From: Eudoraea sp.
Lineage (GTDB): Bacteria > Bacteroidota > Bacteroidia > Flavobacteriales > Flavobacteriaceae
Assembly: GCA_024639765.1 (NCBI GenBank)
Contig: JAHEHU010000002.1
Span: forward strand, 1-64,000
Length of the DNA stretch: 64,000 nucleotides
Reading direction: 5' to 3'
Below the pieces are notes generated by a model. It had not been told where the DNA came from. It saw nothing but the letters and a program-made list of their open reading frames with translations, and did no database searches. Positions 36,343 through 43,896 of this stretch are shown here, piece after piece (position 1 is the stretch's first letter; each line of letters opens with the position of its first letter). Made by a program: the position numbers and the translations under genes.

Positions 36343-36747
36343 TTGAAGATGCGATTTAATACTAGAAAATGGGTAAAACCTGAAGATCTGAATGCCAATG
36401 AGACTTTGTTTGGCGGACGTTTGCTTTCATGGATCGATGAGGAAGCAGTTCTTTACAGCATTATTCAATTGGAGAACAAGAAGGTGGTCACCAAGTACAT
36501 GTCAGAGATCAATTTTATGAGTACGGCCCATCAGGGCGACATAGTGGAGATAGGGATAGAGGTTGTTAAATTTGGTAAGTCCTCTCTGGTATTAAAATGC
36601 GAAGCACGCAATAAAATGAACAGGGAAACTATTCTTACTGTAGATAATATCATTATGGTGAATCTTGATCCGGAAGGAAAACCCTTACCTCATGGAAAGA
36701 CCAAGATAGAATATGTGAAAGATCGGCTAGCCGGAGAGGACGATTAG
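36343..36747 (+). CDS. Acyl-CoA thioesterase (hot-dog fold)
   Basis: A 134-residue single hot-dog-domain protein of the YciA/acyl-CoA hydrolase group. The active-site segment NETLFGGRLLSWIDEEAVLYS with its Asp is typical, as are STAHQGDIVEIGIEV and the C-terminal part. It would hydrolyse acyl-CoAs of unknown chain length. It is preceded by a promoter box and ends only 1 bp from the convergent dipeptidase stop. Confidence 0.9.
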   Translation: MKMRFNTRKWVKPEDLNANETLFGGRLLSWIDEEAVLYSIIQLENKKVVTKYMSEINFMSTAHQGDIVEIGIEVVKFGKSSLVLKCEARNKMNRETILTVDNIIMVNLDPEGKPLPHGKTKIEYVKDRLAGEDD

Positions 36748-36748
36748 T

Positions 36749-38032
36749 CTAACTCATTTCTTTGGCAACCGCCTGTACCTGGTCCAAAACGCGCAGTAAA
36801 TTTTCACCCCATAATTTGGCTATTTCTTCCTCGGAATACCCGCGTTTTACTAATTCAATGGTTACGTTCAGTGTTTCAGAGGCGTCAGACCAACCTTCAA
36901 TACCACCACCTCCGTCAAAATCTGAACTAATACCTACATGATCAATGCCGATGAGATCTACCATATAATCTATATGATCCACAAAATCCGACACATTAAC
37001 AGCCTCTGGCACATCTGTTCTGGAAGCTGCTAATTCCTTGCCCATGGCCATTACTTTTGGATAGTTTTCCATAAACTCTCCCTGTTGTTGCTTGGTAAGC
37101 GAACGAAATTGAGACCTTTCATACCAGGGAAGGCCAAGAGAATCAGCTACCTGCTTATAAAGTTCCGTCATATATTCTGAGTGGGCCTTATTTTTATCAG
37201 TGTTCAAATAAGAACTGAATGCAACGGTTTGTACAACACCTCCATTCTCCTTCAGCATCATCAATTGTTCATCATCCAGATTTCTGCTGTGATTACATAG
37301 GGCTCTGGCAGAGGAATGCGAGGCGATAATTGGTGCCTTGCTCAATGCTATCATCTGCATCATAGAAGCCTTTGAAGGATGAGAAATATCTATCATAATT
37401 CCTGATCTATTTAACTCATATACAGCTTTTTTGCCTAATTCACTTAAACCATTATATAGCCATATACTATCTGCTTCCCCGGTATTGGAATCTGCAAACT
37501 GACTATGACCGTTATGTGAAAGGGAAACATACCGAGCTCCCAATTTCTGGTATTTCTCAATATTGGAAAGATCTTCTCCCATGGGATAGGCATTCTCAAC
37601 TCCTATCATGGCAACTTTCTTGCCAGATGCATGTATAGATCTTACATCATCTGAGGTGAGTGCAAGTCCGATCTTGTCTGGTGCAATCTCTTCACACAGC
37701 CTGTGAATTGCTTCAAATTTGGACATTGCATTCTCTTCCGCACGCGCATAGCCGGCTGCGTTCAATGAATCCTGACCGGTATAGACGATCAACCAGGCTA
37801 CATCCAGGCCACCTTCTGCCATTTTGGGCAAATTGACCTGTGTTTCCAGACGTTGTGTATAGTTGATACTATCCGTAAAATTTCGGACATTAATGTCATC
37901 ATGTGTGTCTATCGTAATGACAGCTTCATGGATTCTTTTTGCCTTCGCTAGCAGATCTTCATTGTCTTTGTTTTCCGAATCTGCACAGGAGAGGATCGAT
38001 AAAATGCATAAAAATTGGATGAAATACTTCAT
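36749..38032 (-). CDS. Membrane dipeptidase (M19), lipoprotein
   Basis: The Met at 38032 starts a lipoprotein signal, MKYFIQFLCILSILSCADSEN, with a lipobox Cys near residue 16. The frame is open 46 codons further upstream, but that part lacks a signal sequence and runs into the divergent kinase gene, so the inner start is preferred, giving 427 residues. The peptidase M19 motifs are visible: IDTHDDI for the first metal site, MIGVENAYPMG, MIDISHPS, ASHSSARAL and GISSDFDGGG. M19 enzymes cut dipeptides or related small amides at a di-zinc centre. Likely in the periplasm or on the outer membrane. Confidence 0.92.
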   Translation of the reverse strand: MKYFIQFLCILSILSCADSENKDNEDLLAKAKRIHEAVITIDTHDDINVRNFTDSINYTQRLETQVNLPKMAEGGLDVAWLIVYTGQDSLNAAGYARAEENAMSKFEAIHRLCEEIAPDKIGLALTSDDVRSIHASGKKVAMIGVENAYPMGEDLSNIEKYQKLGARYVSLSHNGHSQFADSNTGEADSIWLYNGLSELGKKAVYELNRSGIMIDISHPSKASMMQMIALSKAPIIASHSSARALCNHSRNLDDEQLMMLKENGGVVQTVAFSSYLNTDKNKAHSEYMTELYKQVADSLGLPWYERSQFRSLTKQQQGEFMENYPKVMAMGKELAASRTDVPEAVNVSDFVDHIDYMVDLIGIDHVGISSDFDGGGGIEGWSDASETLNVTIELVKRGYSEEEIAKLWGENLLRVLDQVQAVAKEMS

Positions 38033-38160
38033 TGAACACTTTTTTAGACCTACAAATAAAGCAATTTGACAACACAATACACAGTGTAGGTAACATTTAA
38101 TTGTGAGCCCATCTATAATGGGGGATTTTAGATTGAAATATTCAGACGAAATAGAACCCC

Positions 38161-39924
38161 TTGGAATCAAAAAACCTACTTAGCCATATATCCGAATTAG
38201 AAGCAGCCCTTAACAGTTTCTCTTTTGAAGAATTAAACACTGCCGATGCAGCTCAACTCAAACAATCCTTTGACCAATTTAAAATTAATCTAGAGGAAAG
38301 GATCTGGGGACCTGAACAAAAAAATATTGAGACTACTTCCCAAAATCGAGAGAATGCCAGATCCAGTACTTCGGTTACAGCAGAACAGGCCAGGCATATC
38401 ACCAATATAATCCACAAGTTTGACTCGCCTTTAAACGAGATCGCCTGCTTTTCAGAGCTATTAAAAGAAGGCACGTTGAGTACTTTACAAAAAGAACAGC
38501 TGTATGCCATACAACTGGCATCAAGATCCCTGATGGATCTCCTCAATGACTTCTTAGAGTATTCAAAACTCTTAGCCGGTATGGAGGAATTCAATATGGT
38601 GCCCTTTCATATTCACAACCTCATCAAAGAAGTTGCGTTTTTAAGTAAGACGTTGATTGTGGATAAAAATATCTCCTTTGAAGTAAGACTGGACTCAGAT
38701 ATTCCGTCAAATTTGCTGGGAGACCCTTCGAAACTATCTGAGGTTCTTCTAAGTCTTTTAGGCAACACCATTAAATTCACTGACACGGGAAGTATATTGT
38801 TTAGTACGCACGTAATAGCACTTCACAATAACCAGTGTTCCATAGAATTTATCATAAAGCATACGGCAAACTGTAAGGCCGAAGAAGATCCCAGGCAAAT
38901 CTACCATGTATTTCAGCAAGCAGACCAACATACTTTTACTAAGTACGACAGTGCCGAATCTGGATTAATCATTGTAAAACAGATCGTTGACAAACTTGGC
39001 GGTACAATTTCCATACAAAATCAGCAGAAGGAGGGAACAGAGTTGTCAATGATCCTGGATTTTCCCTTGCTTAAAAAACAAACTATAGAAATGAAAGCAA
39101 ATAAGCAATTAAACAAGAAATCTGTTGATACGTTAAAGGTCCTCGTTTTTGAGGATAATGCCCTTAATCAATGGCTTATAAAAAAACGACTTAAGAGCTG
39201 GGGATGTACATTTTTTATTACCGAACATGCGGTAGAAGGGTTGCAAATATTGGAAGAGGAGATGATAGATGTTGTATTTATGGACCTGCATATGCCAGTG
39301 GTAGATGGCTACGAAATTACCAGACGCATACGGATCAATGAACAAGAGAGAATAGCACAAGTGCCCGTAATTGCCCTAACAGCTGATTTTACAGCCAAGG
39401 ATAAGGATAAAGCAAGCAGGGATGGCATCAATGATTTTATCTTAAAACCATACACGGCTGAGGAACTCCTGGACAAATTGATCCAATACGGATTTTCGAA
39501 CCAGGGGTCAACAATATTTCAAGGGACTGTGAAGGATGACGCGGACCTGCGTCCTAATACGGATGGGTTTACCAAACTCAATCTGAGCGCCGTTTTGGAA
39601 GATTGCATGGGAGAAGTAGAGATGCTGGCGGAACTGGTAGAATTGTACAAAAGGAATGCCCTCGAATTCATTGGTAAAGCCAAGCTGCACCTCCAAAACC
39701 GGGACCTGGAACAATTGCAATTTGCAACCCATAAGATAAAAGCAGGATTGGCGATGATGAAAACCCAGAACCTGCTCATCCTGGTACAACAATTACACGG
39801 GCTTTGCAGTACTGACAAGAATTACGACCAAATGAACTATCTGTATCAACAGTTTGTTAAGGAATATTCATTGGTAGAATTTGCCTTAGACGCTGAAGTA
39901 ACCAGATTAAAGAAAGAGAATTAA
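38161..39924 (+). CDS. Hybrid histidine kinase-like protein with REC and Hpt domains
   Basis: A soluble 587-residue protein starting with TTG. Domains in order are an N-terminal coiled region (1-75), a dimerisation/phosphoacceptor domain with H85 in IIHKFDSPLNEI, an ATPase-like domain (about 180-305) with the N-box in LLGNTIKFT, a receiver (326-443) with D375 in VVFMDLHMP and K429, and a C-terminal Hpt domain with H524 in FATHKIKAGLA. The ATP-binding glycine boxes are degraded: the usual DTGIGI is replaced near 232-238, and the second box reads SAESGLIIV. It may therefore be a pseudokinase phosphorelay protein. It heads the six-gene glycopolymer-type cluster and lacks any sensor or membrane segment. 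Confidence 0.87.
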   Translation: MESKNLLSHISELEAALNSFSFEELNTADAAQLKQSFDQFKINLEERIWGPEQKNIETTSQNRENARSSTSVTAEQARHITNIIHKFDSPLNEIACFSELLKEGTLSTLQKEQLYAIQLASRSLMDLLNDFLEYSKLLAGMEEFNMVPFHIHNLIKEVAFLSKTLIVDKNISFEVRLDSDIPSNLLGDPSKLSEVLLSLLGNTIKFTDTGSILFSTHVIALHNNQCSIEFIIKHTANCKAEEDPRQIYHVFQQADQHTFTKYDSAESGLIIVKQIVDKLGGTISIQNQQKEGTELSMILDFPLLKKQTIEMKANKQLNKKSVDTLKVLVFEDNALNQWLIKKRLKSWGCTFFITEHAVEGLQILEEEMIDVVFMDLHMPVVDGYEITRRIRINEQERIAQVPVIALTADFTAKDKDKASRDGINDFILKPYTAEELLDKLIQYGFSNQGSTIFQGTVKDDADLRPNTDGFTKLNLSAVLEDCMGEVEMLAELVELYKRNALEFIGKAKLHLQNRDLEQLQFATHKIKAGLAMMKTQNLLILVQQLHGLCSTDKNYDQMNYLYQQFVKEYSLVEFALDAEVTRLKKEN

Positions 39925-39937
39925 ACCCAAACGGATC

Positions 39938-40303
39938 ATGAAAAAGATATTATTGGCAGATGATGATGAATTATTGGCTTCTTTGCTCAACTACCGTTTA
40001 GACAAGGCAGGGTACAAGGTGCATTGGTCCTGTGATGGCAGGGAAGTGAAAGAGGAATTGGAGAAAGAGATACCAGACATCATCGTAAGTGATATTATGA
40101 TGCCTTATTTCTCTGGCCTGGAACTGGTCGATTTTGTAAGGAATACCTTAGAATCAAAGGTGCCAATAATCATAATCTCTTCAGCAGGTAATGAAGAGAA
40201 TGTGCTTTCTGCCTTCGAATTAGGGGCAAATGATTTTATCTCAAAACCCGTGAGTCCATCAGAATTATTAGTACGTGTAACAAGAGAATTAAACAAGGGC
40301 TAG
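39938..40303 (+). CDS. Single-domain response regulator
   Basis: A 121-residue CheY-like receiver with the acidic pair in LLADDDELL, phosphoacceptor Asp in IIVSDIMMPYFSG near residue 52, Ser-Ser in IIISSAGNEE and Lys in DFISKPVSP. There is no output domain, so it probably works by protein contact. It starts 13 bp after the kinase-like gene and ends 3 bp before the HEAT-repeat gene; with the Hpt domain upstream, it is the likely phosphoacceptor of the relay. Confidence 0.9.
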   Translation: MKKILLADDDELLASLLNYRLDKAGYKVHWSCDGREVKEELEKEIPDIIVSDIMMPYFSGLELVDFVRNTLESKVPIIIISSAGNEENVLSAFELGANDFISKPVSPSELLVRVTRELNKG

Positions 40304-40306
40304 TTA

Positions 40307-42466
40307 TTGATTAGAATAGCATTAACATACCAATCATTTACACTCATAAGTGTTCCAAAGATCCACACGGATCTTTTGTGGGATCTTAGTGTCTTGTTTG
40401 GAAGTTTGTGTTTGCTCTATTTTGCTTTTATATTTTTCTTCAGAAACCGCTTGTCTGCAAAAGCAAAGAACATTAATGATCGCAGGAAACAATTAACCCC
40501 TATCATTAGTAATTTTCTCTTTTATGGCGAAGATGCCAGTAAGGAAGAAAAGTACGAATACGTAGAATTAAAGGTGGAAATGAGGGAGTTTATTAAAGAC
40601 CCCATCAATCGCAGCGTTCTCAAAGAAATCTTGCTGGATCTTCAACGCGACCTTACCGGGGACGCCAGACGACGTTTACTTTCCCTTTATCAGGATTTCG
40701 ATTTACATCTGGATGCCTATCAAAAATTAAATAGCTGGCGCTGGGAGGTTGTTACCAAGGGCATTGTGGAGTTGACCCAGATGCAGGTAGAACAGGCCTA
40801 TACTTTTATCAAGAATTTTATTAATCATAAAAGAAGTGTGATACGTAAACAGGCGCAGATTGCTGCTGTTTCATTAAAACACGAAGGAATCTCCCACTTT
40901 TTGGATACGAACAAATATGCTATTTCAGAATGGCAGCAAATCAAAATATTGGAAATTCTCCGCGATAAGGAAGATTTCATCCCTCCTAATTTTGGAGCCT
41001 GGCTTACATCAAAGAATAAAGATGTGGTGCTCTTCTCACTTAGACTTATTCGTCATTACAATCAGACAGATGCTAATTGTTTAGTAACTGAGCTTTTAAA
41101 ACACAAGGATGATGAAGTTAAGCAGGCCGCTATTGAGTGTATTAAAGAGTTTGGTATTAAAGAAGCTGTTCCGGTTTTAAAGGCAGCATTCAGAAGATCA
41201 AACCGGGCAACCAAAATAGTGATCTTAGATGCTCTGGGAATATTATGCTCAGATGACATTATCCCATATTTGTTTGAGATTTATGAACATGAGAATAATT
41301 TCAATATAAAGAGTAAAGCATTGAGTACCATCAATGTGATAAGTCCAAATACAGTGCTACCTGAGGAGAATTTGGATCCTTCTATTAAAATAGCTGAGGA
41401 GATGCAGGTTGATGAAGAGGTAAGGGACGTTGAAAATCCCGGTGAAATTGATAAAAATGAGATAGTACCACCCCATGAAACAGTAGAAGAAAAAGTAGTG
41501 ATCACGGAAGAGGCAAGCGAATTATTCCTGGAAGATCTTGATGTTTTTGAGTATTGTTTTATGGAAGAGCTGAATGAGATCCTGGACCGTTCAGATATTG
41601 AGGATAATGATATAGAGGCTAAATATTTACCGCTGGATTTCTTACCCATCGTAGTTCAAAAACAACCTAAAATGGCAAAAAAGAAACAAAAAAAGACGTT
41701 AGACCCAGAGCTTACACAATTAGATGTTCGTTTTGAAGAGGTACATCCCGATGAAGGCTTTAGAAGAGAGCTAGAGGATATTCTTAGCAGGGTAGAGGTC
41801 CCGGACCTGGAGGGCAACATCGAAGTAGAATACCTGAATTTTAAATTTCTACCATTCGTAATCAGCGAGGAGGCGGAAGCGGATCAATTACCGGCCTTAA
41901 TCGATGAGATAAATGCCATGGAGGTGAATGGAGTAGAAATCGTCTTGCCTGCATCTGGCGAAGCACTAGATACAAATGAGGCAGAAAAAATAGCTGACAA
42001 AGATCATCAAGAAGAAGAAAATGACACTTGTTCTTTGGTAGACTGGGATGATCTTGAGACCGAAGTAGACGCCATAGCGACAAAAAGCATCGAGAAGCAT
42101 ACTAAGGAAGAAAACATTGAAGAAAGCGATCCTCCTTCTTATGGCTTTAGCATATTCGAAGAACTTTTCCGCCATTGTGATACAGAATCTAAACTTATTT
42201 TGTTAGATGAGATCTTAGACCTTGGCGATGAGAAAGAACTGTGTTTTCTTCAAACCTTATTCAAAGATCCTAACCGTGATGTGCGGAAAAAGGTAAAAAA
42301 TATTGCAAAAAGGCTTACTGAAAAACTAGCTGTTGAACAAACAGCTAATCATACACCAGAGGCCATTGTAAAATGGGCAGATACTGAAAAAAACGGCCGG
42401 TCACTTTCTTTGAATTTTGATCTGGAGAACCTTGAAATTAAAAATGTAAACGACACCAAGAAGTAA
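40307..42466 (+). CDS. Membrane-anchored HEAT-repeat protein with acidic repeated tail
   Basis: A 719-residue protein starting with TTG, 3 bp after the response regulator. One membrane helix lies at about 26-46; the rest is probably cytosolic. Residues about 95-350 form alpha-helical HEAT/armadillo repeats. A long acidic region (about 355-655) contains two diverged copies of one motif: EELNEILDRSDIEDNDIEAKYL followed by FLPIV (about 415-450) and RELEDILSRVEV with YLNFKFLPFV (about 480-518). A last HEAT-like block precedes the C-terminus. I infer a scaffold that recruits or controls the synthase encoded next; TAATG couples them. Confidence 0.82.
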   Translation: MIRIALTYQSFTLISVPKIHTDLLWDLSVLFGSLCLLYFAFIFFFRNRLSAKAKNINDRRKQLTPIISNFLFYGEDASKEEKYEYVELKVEMREFIKDPINRSVLKEILLDLQRDLTGDARRRLLSLYQDFDLHLDAYQKLNSWRWEVVTKGIVELTQMQVEQAYTFIKNFINHKRSVIRKQAQIAAVSLKHEGISHFLDTNKYAISEWQQIKILEILRDKEDFIPPNFGAWLTSKNKDVVLFSLRLIRHYNQTDANCLVTELLKHKDDEVKQAAIECIKEFGIKEAVPVLKAAFRRSNRATKIVILDALGILCSDDIIPYLFEIYEHENNFNIKSKALSTINVISPNTVLPEENLDPSIKIAEEMQVDEEVRDVENPGEIDKNEIVPPHETVEEKVVITEEASELFLEDLDVFEYCFMEELNEILDRSDIEDNDIEAKYLPLDFLPIVVQKQPKMAKKKQKKTLDPELTQLDVRFEEVHPDEGFRRELEDILSRVEVPDLEGNIEVEYLNFKFLPFVISEEAEADQLPALIDEINAMEVNGVEIVLPASGEALDTNEAEKIADKDHQEEENDTCSLVDWDDLETEVDAIATKSIEKHTKEENIEESDPPSYGFSIFEELFRHCDTESKLILLDEILDLGDEKELCFLQTLFKDPNRDVRKKVKNIAKRLTEKLAVEQTANHTPEAIVKWADTEKNGRSLSLNFDLENLEIKNVNDTKK

Positions 42467-43893
42467 TGGACGGCGGCCTATTCAACATATTGTTAGAATA
42501 TTTGAACATCGTGTTTATGGTGTTCTCGGCCGTATTATTTGCGCTGTACTTCCTTATGGCCTACCTCGCAACCCGTAATTCTATTCATTATAAGAATAAA
42601 AATAGTTTTGGAGATATTTCAAAAACCATGGGGTCACCCTTATCTCCAAGCATAACCATTATTGCACCCGCCTACAATGAAGGCCTAACCATCGTTGAGA
42701 ATGTAAGATCGCTGCTTTCCCTGCAGTATGTGAATTATGAGGTGATGGTGGTGAATGATGGAAGCAAGGATGACACCCTGCAGAAATTGATTGAAGGGTA
42801 TAAACTCGAAAAGATCGATAGAAAGATAGATCCGAAAATAAAGTCGAAACCCATTAGAGGCATCTATAAATCCACACAACGTTCATTCTCTAAACTTACT
42901 GTAGTAGACAAGAGTAATGGCGGTAAGTCAGACGCCCTCAACGCGGGGATCTTTTTATCTGAGAATAAATACGTTGGATGTATAGATGTGGATTGTCTAA
43001 TACAACCCGATGCACTCTTGCATGTGGTAAAATCTTTTTACCAACACTCGGAAAAAAGGGTGATAGCAGTGGGAGGGGTCATAAGAGTAGCCAATTCCTG
43101 TAAAATATCCGGAGGGACACTTGAAGAGATACGATTACCGAAAAATTGGCTGGCAAAATTCCAATTATTGGAATATACCCGTTCTTTTTTATTGGGCCGA
43201 ATGGCGTGGGCAAGAATAGATAGTCTTTTGATCATTTCTGGCGCCTTTGGTTTTTTTGACCGGGAAATTGCAGTGGAAGTGGGAGGCTATGACACCAATA
43301 CAGTAGGGGAGGATATGGAGATCATCTTCAGGATGAGACGACATATGCATGATATAGAAGCACCTTATCATGTTGCCTATATCCCGGATCCGCTTTGTTG
43401 GACAGAAGTTCCTGAAGACATAAAAATATTTATGAATCAGCGGGATAGATGGTCCAGAGGAAATCTGGAAACGCTCTATACACATAAGGATATGTTCTTT
43501 AACCCCAAGTACGGAAGGCTTGGCATGTTAAGTTACCCCTATTGGTTCTTTTATGAATGGCTTGCCCCTATCCTGGAATTCTTGGGAAGCATTGCGGTTA
43601 TCGTAGTTTTTTATTTAGGGATTTTAAATTGGGAGTTTTTTGTTGCCATTACGGCCACTATTTATACGTTTTCTATCATGTTCTCATTTTATGCAATACT
43701 ATGGGAGACATACTCCTATAATCAGTATTCCAAAACGCGTGACATATTAACACTCATGTTATTTGCGATCATTGAGCCCATCGTTTTTCATCCCATAGTT
43801 GTATGGTCATCAGTAAGAGGAAATTACAAGAAATTATTTAAGATAAAATCTGGATGGGGTTCCCAGGTACGAAAAGGATTTGCCAAGGCATAA
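42466..43893 (+). CDS. Processive family 2 glycosyltransferase (polysaccharide synthase)
   Basis: A 475-residue membrane glycosyltransferase of the PgaC/NodC/hyaluronan synthase type. An N-terminal membrane helix (10-33) precedes the GT-A domain with VNDGS (96-100), DVDC as the DxD motif (174-177), GED (281-283) as the acid/base segment and QRDRW (325-329), the QxxRW motif of processive synthases. Three or four C-terminal membrane helices follow (365-450). It would make a beta-linked polymer from a nucleotide sugar at the inner membrane; the sugar cannot be read from sequence. Its start overlaps the HEAT-repeat stop by one base. Confidence 0.92.
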   Translation: MDGGLFNILLEYLNIVFMVFSAVLFALYFLMAYLATRNSIHYKNKNSFGDISKTMGSPLSPSITIIAPAYNEGLTIVENVRSLLSLQYVNYEVMVVNDGSKDDTLQKLIEGYKLEKIDRKIDPKIKSKPIRGIYKSTQRSFSKLTVVDKSNGGKSDALNAGIFLSENKYVGCIDVDCLIQPDALLHVVKSFYQHSEKRVIAVGGVIRVANSCKISGGTLEEIRLPKNWLAKFQLLEYTRSFLLGRMAWARIDSLLIISGAFGFFDREIAVEVGGYDTNTVGEDMEIIFRMRRHMHDIEAPYHVAYIPDPLCWTEVPEDIKIFMNQRDRWSRGNLETLYTHKDMFFNPKYGRLGMLSYPYWFFYEWLAPILEFLGSIAVIVVFYLGILNWEFFVAITATIYTFSIMFSFYAILWETYSYNQYSKTRDILTLMLFAIIEPIVFHPIVVWSSVRGNYKKLFKIKSGWGSQVRKGFAKA

Positions 43894-43896
43894 AGT

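Noticed and set aside
38033-38170. Upstream extension of the M19 dipeptidase
   Set aside because: It would put 46 residues before a clear lipoprotein signal and overlap the divergent kinase-like gene.
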